From NCBI RefSeq assembly GCF_000764185.1, contig NZ_JQEC01000070.1:1-64000 (forward strand): a stretch of DNA of 64,000 nt, in the 5' to 3' direction. The position numbers and the translations under genes are program-made. This document shows, piece after piece, positions 51,473 to 58,914 of the stretch. Each line of letters opens with the position of its first letter. The first letter of the stretch is position 1. The notes beneath the pieces are model-generated. The model worked only from the letters and a program-made list of their open reading frames with translations. It was not told where the DNA came from and made no database searches. The DNA is from Colwellia psychrerythraea (GTDB taxonomy: Bacteria; Pseudomonadota; Gammaproteobacteria; Enterobacterales; Alteromonadaceae).

Positions 51473-51507
51473 TCCGGCCTGAGCTCCCAACCCAGGCCGG
51501 ATTTTTT
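51473..51507 (+). terminator. Strong terminator after the porin-like gene
   Basis: TCCGGCCTG (51473-51481) pairs perfectly with CAGGCCGGA (51493-51501) and six T residues follow. It is about 205 bases after the porin stop, farther than usual, so it may instead end a small RNA in between. Confidence 0.9.
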
Positions 51508-51572
51508 ATTTATGTATCGCCTGGTATTGTTTACCTTATTACACGCCAATAGATCGTTTATGTTACGCCGTA

Positions 51573-52235
51573 TTAAATAGGCTCTGGGTAACCAAAGTAA
51601 AAGCCTTGTACGTAATCAGCATTGATTCCTTGTACCAGTTTGTATTGCTGTTCTGTTTCTACTCCTTCTACAATCACCTTTGTTCCTAAATTATGGAAAA
51701 AAGTTACCAGCTGTTTTAGTTTATTACGCTCTGTGTATTCGCCGTTGTTACTCTGGATAAAAGACTGATCTAGCTTAATATAGTGCGGCGATAGTGCCAG
51801 TACTCTGAGAAAGTTTGAGTTGGCGCAGCCAAAGTCGTCAATGGCCAATTGACAACCATTTTCTATCAGCTGCTGCAATCTGTCATTAAGTTCACTATGA
51901 CTGTGAGTTAAGCTAGTTTCGGTGATCTCTATTATTAATGGGTAGTCGGGCTTTAGTTGTAAAGCTTCAACAGTGCTTATGCCCTGTTGTGATATTAACT
52001 GATCAGGCAGTAGGTTAATAAAGAGCTGTTGACCTTTTTCTCGTATTTTATTTTCTTCATCTAGGCTCTGTAAAGCAGCTATTAATTGCTTATGATGATT
52101 GATGAATAGCGCGGGCTGTTTATTAAAAGCTGATAAGGTTAACTCCCCAGCTCTACGTAACAATACTTCATAACCAAATACTTCAGTGGTTTTGCTGTCA
52201 ATGATTGGCATTCTAGAAAATAAAATGGGAAACAT
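51573..52235 (-). CDS. EAL-domain c-di-GMP phosphodiesterase, 220 aa
   Basis: A stand-alone EAL domain. Catalytic and metal residues look intact: EVLLRR (EVL in place of EAL), INLLPDQ (Asn), IEITETS (Glu), AIDDFGCANSNF (Asp-Asp), YIKLDQSF (Lys), VEGVETEQQ (Glu) and VQGFYFG (Gln). It should hydrolyse c-di-GMP to pGpG. No sensory domain or signal peptide is attached. It lies 200 bp after the Reb locus on the same strand, so it may be co-expressed with the R-body genes or be its own unit. Confidence 0.85.
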   Translation of the reverse strand: MFPILFSRMPIIDSKTTEVFGYEVLLRRAGELTLSAFNKQPALFINHHKQLIAALQSLDEENKIREKGQQLFINLLPDQLISQQGISTVEALQLKPDYPLIIEITETSLTHSHSELNDRLQQLIENGCQLAIDDFGCANSNFLRVLALSPHYIKLDQSFIQSNNGEYTERNKLKQLVTFFHNLGTKVIVEGVETEQQYKLVQGINADYVQGFYFGYPEPI

Positions 52236-52315
52236 AGTTAACTCCTGTTAAATAATTATAATAAAAATACACCGGTTAAATGGATTTGTAGGTGTAGCTT
52301 TATATGGGTTTATAT

Positions 52316-52336
52316 CCCCAGAAACTGGGGTTTCTA
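52316..52336. terminator. Hairpin between the EAL gene and the Reb locus
   Basis: CCCCAG and CTGGGG pair with loop AAA; an overlapping alternative pairing, AGAAAC with GTTTCT, is also possible. Neither strand has a clean T run. It may be the end of the Reb transcript. Confidence 0.4.
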
Positions 52337-52435
52337 GGCTATAGCGTAAGGTAAAAGTTGCAGCTAAACTTGGGCTAACGTAGTAATTAAAGAGCGAAGG
52401 ATATGATTATTTGTTAGTTAAATATTGAGGCTTTA

Positions 52436-52705
52436 CTACTTTGGAAAGTCTTCTAGAATTTTTGATGATTTTTTTCCGACATCAGCAAAATTTTCAGTGC
52501 CTTTTGCTAGAACTTTTTGAGCTTCTTCGATAACCTTTATATATTTAGGATCACCGGTAGCCAGTAGTTGCGATAAGGCAACACCTATTGCTGTAGTCGT
52601 GATGGTGCTTAGGTTACGCAGATTATCGGTTGCATCTTGTATGGCAATGGCAGAAGACTGTGCTACTGATTGCTGCGCTTTACTAAATGCCTCATTGTTG
52701 GCCAT
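52436..52705 (-). CDS. Reb-locus small protein, type 'AQQS' copy 2 (89 aa)
   Basis: The sequence (AQQSVAQSSAIAIQDATDNLRNL..TTAIGVALSQ, dots for omitted residues) closely matches the protein at 54518-54808, so the two are paralogues within the locus. It is predicted helical, Ala/Thr/Ser rich, with no signal peptide. Proteins of this size and composition accompany RebB in R-body loci and probably help form the ribbon. It is not RebB itself. The start has a good spacing from AGGTAGTGATACTACC. Confidence 0.65.
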   Translation of the reverse strand: MANNEAFSKAQQSVAQSSAIAIQDATDNLRNLSTITTTAIGVALSQLLATGDPKYIKVIEEAQKVLAKGTENFADVGKKSSKILEDFPK

Positions 52706-52749
52706 GGTAGTATCACTACCTAGGAGCTAATGCATGGATGTTTAGCATA

Positions 52750-52932
52750 TTAACTACCACCCTGAGCAAGAATAAGTGCACAGGACGAAGAAACAGAGGC
52801 ATTGGTTACTGTTTGCATGCCTTGCTGGATGGTTATGGCATTTTGCATTAGCAGACCAACTGTATCGGCCATAGCCGCTTCACTCAATTGGGTGATAATT
52901 TGAGTAACTTCTTTCAGTTCTTTATCAGCCAT
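52750..52932 (-). CDS. Reb-locus small protein, 60 aa
   Basis: The body, AMADTVGLLMQNAITIQQGM followed by TVTNASVSSSCALILAQ, matches the N-terminal part of the protein at 53778-54170 (TFAETLGLSMHNAITNQQSS, then MTTSASVTNACARLL). It is small, helical and without export signal. It probably belongs to the RebB-related family of R-body components. It follows the MITE-like element by about 90 bp. Confidence 0.65.
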   Translation of the reverse strand: MADKELKEVTQIITQLSEAAMADTVGLLMQNAITIQQGMQTVTNASVSSSCALILAQGGS

Positions 52933-53025
52933 GAATTTACTCTCTTGTGAAAATATAATTTAAGATGGCCAAACAGGAAACAGTTGCTGTGTTTCCTGTT
53001 TGGTAACGTTGCTATCGTAGGTCTT

Positions 53026-53184
53026 ATACCAATCAGATTAACTAAGTGATCTTTTTAAATGGCCTAACTATCCAATAACATCGTTGCTTTCAATCCCAAT
53101 AGCCAGCTATTGCTCAATTAAGCGCCTTGTTCTTGAAAACTTACTCTCATTAAAATTTGAACCATTAATTAATCCTATTGGTAT
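53026..53184. mobile_element. MITE-like element inside the Reb locus, 159 bp
   Basis: ATACCAATCAGATTAA at the left matches the reverse complement of the right end, ATACCAATAGGATTAA, with 2 mismatches in 16. The interior has ATCGTTGCTTTCAATCCC ... GCGCCTTG (53089-53130), similar to the block of the elements at 6255 and 19881. The right end touches the stop codon of the rebB gene at 53184, so the insertion is just behind the coding region. Confidence 0.75.
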
Positions 53185-53459
53185 TAATCTTTTTCGACTA
53201 TGCCTTCAGCGGCCCTGCCTATGACCGCACTACCAATTGCCCCTAATGCATTAACGCCCTGTACAGTTGCCGCCTGCATAGTAATTGATGCCTGTTGCTG
53301 AGACGTGGTGGCATTATTATTGGCATTGGCGAGAGCCAGTCCCATGGAGGTGTAAAAGTTCCCCATCGCCATCGCTGGCGCATCACCTAGTACCTTGGTA
53401 TTTACCTGAGTTATTGAGTCGGTAATTTGTTCATTTACGGTTGCTTTTTTGTTAGCCAT
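53184..53459 (-). CDS. RebB-family R-body protein, copy 5 (91 aa)
   Basis: It carries the RebB pattern: NEQITDSITQVNTKVLGDAP, then AMAMGNFYTSMGLALANAN, QQASITMQAATVQGVNALG and SAVIGRAAEGI. RebB proteins polymerise to R-bodies, rolled protein ribbons that extend on a trigger such as acid and can break membranes (known from Caedibacter). It is the most diverged of the five copies. The stop codon TAA directly abuts a MITE-like element. Confidence 0.88.
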   Translation of the reverse strand: MANKKATVNEQITDSITQVNTKVLGDAPAMAMGNFYTSMGLALANANNNATTSQQQASITMQAATVQGVNALGAIGSAVIGRAAEGIVEKD

Positions 53460-53520
53460 TTTGTTTTCCTTTAATGTGTAGCTATGATTAAGAGCCTGTA
53501 TTCACAGGCTCAGGTTGATG

Positions 53521-53775
53521 TTATTGAGTAATAATTAAATCCATTTGTCGGTTTACTTCGGCCATGGCTTGATCAAGTTCATTATCTACCCGTTTCATTA
53601 GGGCATCGGCCTGTTCATTAATATCATTCTCCTGCTCGGGTGGTGTAAAATCAGCCATTTTATCCTTTGCTTCTTTGATTAACTGCGAAGCTTTGTCTTG
53701 CTGTTTCTGAGTAAAGCTTAGTATTTTTTTCATTTGCTCTTCATGCGAGCAGCTATCTGATTTTTTGTTACTCAT
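53521..53775 (-). CDS. Charged coiled-coil protein in the Reb locus, 84 aa
   Basis: A highly charged helical sequence (HEEQMKKILSFTQKQQDKAS, then DALMKRVDNELDQAMAEVN) without the Ala/Ser/Thr bias of Reb proteins. It is probably a coiled-coil accessory or regulatory protein for the R-body. It lies 2 bp after the stop of the neighbouring upstream gene, so it is part of the same transcript. Confidence 0.6.
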   Translation of the reverse strand: MSNKKSDSCSHEEQMKKILSFTQKQQDKASQLIKEAKDKMADFTPPEQENDINEQADALMKRVDNELDQAMAEVNRQMDLIITQ

Positions 53776-53777
53776 TA

Positions 53778-54170
53778 TTACTCCTCGAGCTTAGGTTTTA
53801 CTTTTTTTCGTTTGAACATGGCCATAATATTAAATCGCTTCTTTGCTGGCGGCGCATCCTCAACATTTTTCTCAGGCTCTATTTCTTCTGTAACCGCCAC
53901 CGGTACGACTTTTTCGGTTACCGCGGGAGAAGTTGCTCTGGAAATGTGTGTTGGCGTTTGCAATAACCGAGCGCAGGCATTGGTAACGGATGCAGAGGTG
54001 GTCATTTGAGAGCTTTGTTGATTGGTTATGGCGTTATGCATAGATAAGCCTAAGGTTTCTGCAAATGTTGTTTCAACCAGCCCTGTCGGTTGATTTGAAA
54101 ATGGATTATTAGTTGCAGTTGGTAACTGTTGATTAGCCGCTGCAGGCGTATCGCCATTGATATCACTCAT
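53778..54170 (-). CDS. Reb-type protein with basic C-terminal extension, 130 aa
   Basis: Residues about 30-75 (TFAETLGLSMHNAITNQQSS, then MTTSASVTNACARLL) match the 60-aa protein at 52750. The C-terminus adds an acidic linker (VTEEIEPEKNVEDAPPAKK) and a basic end (FNIMAMFKRKKVKPK). The tail might attach the ribbon to a membrane or nucleic acid. It appears to start the second half of the locus, after a 347-bp gap. Confidence 0.65.
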   Translation of the reverse strand: MSDINGDTPAAANQQLPTATNNPFSNQPTGLVETTFAETLGLSMHNAITNQQSSQMTTSASVTNACARLLQTPTHISRATSPAVTEKVVPVAVTEEIEPEKNVEDAPPAKKRFNIMAMFKRKKVKPKLEE

Positions 54171-54517
54171 ATTTTGATCCTCAGTGTGTTAATGCTATGA
54201 CGATTTTTATAGCTTTGTCGTCATTGAAACAATTAATAACTAGAATACTCTTTCAAAAAGTTAATTTATCGGCGTAACTTACGGTTAATACGGGGAAATA
54301 CAGCAGAGGAAGTGAAACTATTTGTTAACGAAAGACAGAGTGATAGCCCTTTACCTATCTTGTCGGTAACGAGTAGGTGAAGTGACTATTGATATAATGT
54401 TGATGTCTACTTTAGCAATATGGTGACAGAGATATAAATGAATAGTAGTAGCGCTGAGGATGGCCAGGTATGGGTTTTCAGTAATGAAACCTGACCGTTC
54501 GCTGTGAGTATGAGCGA
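54171..54517. other. 347-bp gap inside the Reb locus
   Basis: No ORF is visible. As the neighbours are on the minus strand, this stretch likely carries the terminator of the upstream Reb genes and a separate promoter for the downstream ones. I could not identify a clear promoter by eye. Confidence 0.5.
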
Positions 54518-54808
54518 TTAGTCATTTTCGTGTAAAACAGTGACTATTTTTTCACCCACAGAGCTGAAGTTTTCGGCGCCACGAGTTACCACATTTTGTG
54601 CTTCGGCAATAATATTACTGAACTTGGCATCACCTGTTTCCAGATATTGAGAAAGGGCTACTCCTATAGCTGTAGTGCTTAACGTGTTGAGATTTCGTAA
54701 GTTATCGGTGGCATCAGACAATGCAATGGCCGTTGACTGGGCGATAGACTGTTGTGCGGTATTTATCGCTGAGTGAGTTGGCTCCGCTGCTGTATTGGTG
54801 TCATTCAT
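54518..54808 (-). CDS. Reb-locus small protein, type 'AQQS' copy 1 (96 aa)
   Basis: A paralogue of the protein at 52436 (AQQSIAQSTAIALSDATDNL, then STTAIGVALSQYLETGDAKF). It is helical, small and Ala/Thr rich. It follows the fourth RebB gene by about 120 bp in the same direction. Probably an R-body component or assembly factor by position. Confidence 0.68.
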   Translation of the reverse strand: MNDTNTAAEPTHSAINTAQQSIAQSTAIALSDATDNLRNLNTLSTTAIGVALSQYLETGDAKFSNIIAEAQNVVTRGAENFSSVGEKIVTVLHEND

Positions 54809-54930
54809 AAGTATTGTTCCTGTTCCAGAGTGTCATGATTTATAGTTAAGGAGTGCAACCATGAGCCAAAAAAATCGTTATTTACTGATAAAAGCTAAAT
54901 AACGACTTGGCTGTGGAGCATGGGCTTTAC

Positions 54931-55197
54931 TTAGTCGTCTTTTTCGATAATGTTCTCTGCACTGCGTCCGATGACCGAGCTGCCGATAGACATTAATGAG
55001 TTAATACCTTGTACCGTTGCTGCTTGCATGGTGATTGATGCTTGTTGTTGTGCAGACGTTGAGTTATGAGCTGAGTTACTCAATGCCTGGTTGGTAGACA
55101 TCAATAAGTTACCCATGGCCATAGCCGGGGTTTCACCAACAACTTTAGTATTTACTTGGGTGATAGAATCTGTAATTTGTGCATTTACACCTGACAT
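54931..55197 (-). CDS. RebB-family R-body protein, copy 4 (88 aa)
   Basis: The full RebB pattern is present: NAQITDSITQVNTKVVGETP, AMAMGNLLMSTNQALSNSAH, QQASITMQAATVQGINSL, SSVIGRSAENI. It is nearly identical to the next two copies upstream. Each copy is about 260 bp with 65-70 bp spacers, which shows tandem gene duplication. Confidence 0.92.
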   Translation of the reverse strand: MSGVNAQITDSITQVNTKVVGETPAMAMGNLLMSTNQALSNSAHNSTSAQQQASITMQAATVQGINSLMSIGSSVIGRSAENIIEKDD

Positions 55198-55262
55198 AAT
55201 TTTTATCCTTATCTTGTTGAAATTAGATGTGGCGTGAAAATCACGTCACATCTAATAATGGC

Positions 55263-55526
55263 TTAGCCTTTTTCAATAATGGCTTCGGCACTGCGACCAA
55301 TAACTGAGCTGCCAATAGACATAAGTGAGTTAACACCTTGCACTGTTGCCGCTTGCATAGTTATTTGTGCTTGTTGCTGTGCAGCCGTGGCGTTATGAGC
55401 TGAATTACTCAATGCCTGACTGGTACTCATTAATAAGTTACCCATTGCCATTGCAGGTGTTTCACCTACTACTTTAGTGTTTACTTGAGTAACGGAATCT
55501 GTGATTTGTGCGTTTACTGTATCCAT
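55263..55526 (-). CDS. RebB-family R-body protein, copy 3 (87 aa)
   Basis: Same family and pattern as its neighbours (NAQITDSVTQVNTKVVGETP ... QQAQITMQAATVQGVNSL ... SSVIGRSAEAI). A conserved leader with AGGATATAA precedes the ATG. Sequence near-identity with copies 2 and 4 suggests recent duplication or gene conversion. Confidence 0.92.
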   Translation of the reverse strand: MDTVNAQITDSVTQVNTKVVGETPAMAMGNLLMSTSQALSNSAHNATAAQQQAQITMQAATVQGVNSLMSIGSSVIGRSAEAIIEKG

Positions 55527-55591
55527 GGTTATATCCTTTTAGTTTTAAAAATAGGGCAAGGGTTGCTTGCCTAGTTATATCAAATCAGGCA

Positions 55592-55852
55592 TTAGCCCTT
55601 TTCGAGAATTCCTTCTGCACTTCGACCTATGACCGAGCTACCAATGGCCATTAGTGAATTTACGCCTTGTACCGTAGCTGCTTGCATGGTGATCTGTGCT
55701 TGCTGCTGTGAAGCAGTAGCATTATGGGCGGAGTTGCTTAGTGCCTGACTGGTACTCATTAACAGGTTACCCATGGCCATGGCTGGTGTTTCGCCAACTA
55801 CTTTGGTATTAACCTGAGTGATTGAGTCGGTAATTTGTGCATTGACTGACAT
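55592..55852 (-). CDS. RebB-family R-body protein, copy 2 (86 aa)
   Basis: RebB pattern (NAQITDSITQVNTKVVGETP ... QQAQITMQAATVQGVNSLMA ... SSVIGRSAEGI). It is very close to copy 3 at the protein level but with many synonymous DNA differences, so the protein sequence is under constraint. Confidence 0.92.
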   Translation of the reverse strand: MSVNAQITDSITQVNTKVVGETPAMAMGNLLMSTSQALSNSAHNATASQQQAQITMQAATVQGVNSLMAIGSSVIGRSAEGILEKG

Positions 55853-55922
55853 AATTTATCCTTAAAGTTACTTTTGTGAGTTAATTACTTGATTAACATG
55901 TACGTTTAAGTTCATGCTGGTT

Positions 55923-56219
55923 TTAACCTTTTTCTAAGATACCTTCTGCACCTCGGCCTATTACTGAACCGCCGATGGCCATCAATGAATTGATGCCTTG
56001 TACAGTGGCGGCATGCATAGTGATTGATGCTTGTTGATTGGCTCCTGTGGCATTATGCGCAGAAGTACCTAATGCCTGACTTGTGGACATCATTAAATTA
56101 CCCAAAGCCATTGCCGGTGTACCACCAACAACGCTGGTATTCACTGCGGTAACAGAATCTGTTACCTGTGAATTCACTGCTGAGCCTGGTGCTGCTGTAG
56201 CTGCTGCTGTAGCTGCCAT
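55923..56219 (-). CDS. RebB-family R-body protein, copy 1 (98 aa)
   Basis: RebB pattern with an Ala-rich N-terminal extension (AATAAATAAPGS) and His in place of Gln (QQASITMHAATVQGINSL). It is the first and longest of the four tandem RebB genes. Slight differences suggest a distinct subunit, as R-body loci usually need more than one RebB-type protein. Confidence 0.9.
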   Translation of the reverse strand: MAATAAATAAPGSAVNSQVTDSVTAVNTSVVGGTPAMALGNLMMSTSQALGTSAHNATGANQQASITMHAATVQGINSLMAIGGSVIGRGAEGILEKG

Positions 56220-56335
56220 AATTTATTCCTTTTTGTTTTGATAAAATTAAGTTGTCTTACTGCTAACAACTTGCTTGTTATTCTGGGGGTCATCTCAGCA
56301 GCTATTTAGCTAAAGAGATGAACAAAGACCCGGAA

Positions 56336-56557
56336 TTATTTTTTTGAATAAGCAGCGCCAATAGAGTGGAGCATAGCGGTGCTTAATGCGGTATTAGTGT
56401 TGCTAACTATATTTTGTTGTTGTTGAATAAAAGTGCCATTATGTGCAGCGTTACTTAGTGCCTGAGCCGTAGCTTGCACCAACATTGAACGAGATATGGT
56501 TGGGGCATATTGCGCAATAAGTGCATTGCATTGGCTTGTTGATGTTTGTTGACTCAA
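56336..56557 (-). CDS. RebB-related small protein, 73 aa
   Basis: The pattern (SMLVQATAQALSNAAHNGTF, then QQQQNIVSNTNTALSTAMLH) resembles the middle of RebB (STSQALSNSAHNAT..QQQ). It is shorter and lacks the final SSVIGR motif. It is likely another R-body family member (RebA/RebC-like by position, not proven) and is the first gene after the regulator. Confidence 0.72.
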   Translation of the reverse strand: MSQQTSTSQCNALIAQYAPTISRSMLVQATAQALSNAAHNGTFIQQQQNIVSNTNTALSTAMLHSIGAAYSKK

Positions 56558-56700
56558 GTGATTACCTTTATCTCTTTAATGTGTTGCTATGGTATAAATA
56601 TTTTTTAAGTATTTATCGGGGTAGATTACGGATAAATGCTGTAAACCTGCCTAAATGCATATACTTTAGTTTTTTAGAAATAGTTCTTAGCAGCAAACAA

Positions 56701-58251
56701 TCAGTAGCTGATTTTATAACGGCTTTTATATTCTCTTGGTGTCATTTTGGTATAGCGTTTGAATATTTTTTCGAAGTGACTTAAATCACCAAAGCCAACA
56801 TCTAACGATACATCTGTGATACGAATAAGTGGTGTGGCGGCAAATATTTGTTTGGCTCGCTCAATTCTTAATTCAGATAGGATCTGCTTAAAGGTTTTTT
56901 TTAGGTAATGTTTAAATAGGTATGACAGGTGAGATGGACTAATAAATACATTTTTAGCGAGTAAGGTCAGGCTTATACTTTCAGTATAATTTTCGGCTAA
57001 ATAGTGTAAAGCCTTTTGTAACCCCAGATGAAGGTGATTAAATTTTTGATAATCTTTGTTTATTAAACTGTCTTTTAAATCAAAGTAATTTGCACTGGCA
57101 CAAGGGCTGGTGTTGTTATCGGCTGTTAGCAGATTCTCTTTTGTTAAAATCTCTGGAGTATGGTTTTCTATATCTGCTAATTTTATAGGGTTAGATGCTG
57201 CTAAGGTCAATAATTGGGTTACGATCCGTTCAAGTTCAGCGTAATTTTCAGGCCAATGATAATCACATAATGCTTTAGTTGCCTGCTCATCAAAACCTTG
57301 TTCCTCGAATAAGCCGTATTTTTTTATTAGTTTTTCTAAAATATGGGGAATATCTTCTTTTCTTTTTGATAGGGGAGGGATTTTTACATTCAAAAAGTTG
57401 AAATGTTTATATAGCTCATTGGCGAATAGTTTGTTTTCAACTAGTTTGCACAGTGGGATTGTTGTTGATACCAATAATCTAATGTTATTAACACTTTTTA
57501 CTGTATGGCCGGCGACTCCTGGGATTGTGCTTGCTGATAAAAGTTCAGTTAAAAAATTTTGCTGAGATAGAGATAGTGCATCTATGCCATGTAAATAAAT
57601 ACATCCACCTTGTGCTTGTTCAAAGCTGCGTAGCACATTTTTTTGAAATTCATCTATATTTGGTGTTGAACAATTTATTTCAATAAATGGCTGATGTTTT
57701 AATTGACTACTGTAGTGAATAGCACTGGCAACACAGAGTTTTTCACTGCCAAAACCTCCTTCAATTATGATCGGGCAAGATATGCTCGCGGCCTTTTCAA
57801 TAAAACTATCAAGATCTAGTAGTGGCTCACTATAGCCCGTTAAGGATAATTCCTTACCTAAATAGTGGAGAGACAACTTTGTTGCTTGGAAACGCTGAAT
57901 TAACAGTGCCAGTTTTTTGGTTATTGTTTGAAAGTGCAACTGGTTATTTATTTTATTTGTTGTAGTAAGAGGAGATTGTTTTAGGTACAAGTCACCAATT
58001 TTTTTTCTTTGATAAAACATGGGGTAAGAGGAGTGTGGATTGTGAATTTTTGTCTTATTTTCAGTTAAGTTAAAGCATAGTGGAGGGGTGATCTCCTGTT
58101 GAGTATCTGTATGGTAAAGTTGAATTGTAACTTCGGTAATAAGTGATTTTTGAATGGTCACTTGCTCGATGGTGGGGTTGAGGTATTGCATCAGAGTATG
58201 CTGATGGGGATAGAAAGTTAAAGGTTGATTAGTGTCTAGAACAGCGGACAT
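56701..58251 (-). CDS. AAA+ (NtrC-like, degenerate) / AraC-type regulator of the Reb locus
   Basis: 516 aa. An N-terminal sensor-like region of about 150 residues, then a sigma54-activator-like AAA+ domain (about 160-370), then an AraC HTH (about 410-516; SLTLLAKNVFISPSHLSYLF, DVSLDVGFGDLSHFEKIFKR, TPREYKSRY). The Walker A region is altered (GGFGSEKLCVASAIH, Gly to Glu before Lys), Walker B is altered (GCIYLHGID) and the GAFTGA sigma54 contact loop is absent, so it probably does not activate sigma54 and instead uses the AraC part to bind DNA. It lies directly upstream of the Reb genes on the same strand. Confidence 0.85.
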   Translation of the reverse strand: MSAVLDTNQPLTFYPHQHTLMQYLNPTIEQVTIQKSLITEVTIQLYHTDTQQEITPPLCFNLTENKTKIHNPHSSYPMFYQRKKIGDLYLKQSPLTTTNKINNQLHFQTITKKLALLIQRFQATKLSLHYLGKELSLTGYSEPLLDLDSFIEKAASISCPIIIEGGFGSEKLCVASAIHYSSQLKHQPFIEINCSTPNIDEFQKNVLRSFEQAQGGCIYLHGIDALSLSQQNFLTELLSASTIPGVAGHTVKSVNNIRLLVSTTIPLCKLVENKLFANELYKHFNFLNVKIPPLSKRKEDIPHILEKLIKKYGLFEEQGFDEQATKALCDYHWPENYAELERIVTQLLTLAASNPIKLADIENHTPEILTKENLLTADNNTSPCASANYFDLKDSLINKDYQKFNHLHLGLQKALHYLAENYTESISLTLLAKNVFISPSHLSYLFKHYLKKTFKQILSELRIERAKQIFAATPLIRITDVSLDVGFGDLSHFEKIFKRYTKMTPREYKSRYKISY

Positions 58252-58914
58252 AAGTTAGGCTCCATTTTTACTTATTAAACTGAAGTCGAATAAGAAGCCT
58301 CATTTCATTAAAGAGTTACTCTAAATTCGATATTGAAAAACATATCTAAACTAAAGGGGAACAGACGGCGGTAATCGGCCAAACTTACGATAAATAGAGT
58401 CATTATTATTAAATTGAAAAATAATGATTAAAATAGCTCTATAGTGTGTGGAATGTTGAAAATACCACTTGGCATTGCTGGGTGAATTTGAGGTTTTTTG
58501 TCAAACTAGCGGATGCATAAAGCATTGAATAAGCATATTTTTAAAGTTCATTATTGCTGAAATTAAAAATTGAAAAAAACTATATAAAGTCCCATCTAAT
58601 AGTTCCACAACACATGAAAACAAGGTTGGTTTTATTAAATTCTATCGCTAGCGCTATAATAATGATATTACAGGTTATTACACGCATGGGACTCTTAGCT
58701 GAAGGGACTGCGGTAGCAGGTTTTTATTACTTTAAGACTCGATGAATTTAAAAGTACCATTCATTGAGTTGGAGGTTTGGCGGAATTGCTGAATATATAA
58801 TAGAGATCTCTATCAAATGACTCGACATTTTATTAGCGCTTGTCCATAGGTAATAGCTTTAAAGTAGGTCAGCTATTAACCTATGGTATGTATTGTAGCA
58901 AGCAGAAAAGTGAG
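58252..58914. other. 663-bp region between the Reb regulator and GDPD gene
   Basis: Mostly AT rich. A plus-strand ORF at 58554-58745 (63 codons; alternative start 58614 gives 43 codons with one hydrophobic stretch, LNSIASAIIMILQVITRMGL) is possible but has no RBS, so I do not call it as a gene. No other structure identified. Confidence 0.5.

Noticed and set aside
54931..56219. Regular 330-bp repeats as a CRISPR-like or satellite array
   Set aside because: The repeats are complete rebB genes with start, stop and RBS, so they are tandem gene duplicates.
58440..58500. Sigma54 promoter (TTGGCATTGCTG) near the Reb regulator
   Set aside because: The spacing does not give the -24/-12 GG...GC pattern, and the regulator lacks GAFTGA.
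58554..58745. 63-codon ORF with a hydrophobic stretch after the Reb regulator
   Set aside because: No RBS at either possible start and no related sequence seen; kept only as a note in the intergenic entry.
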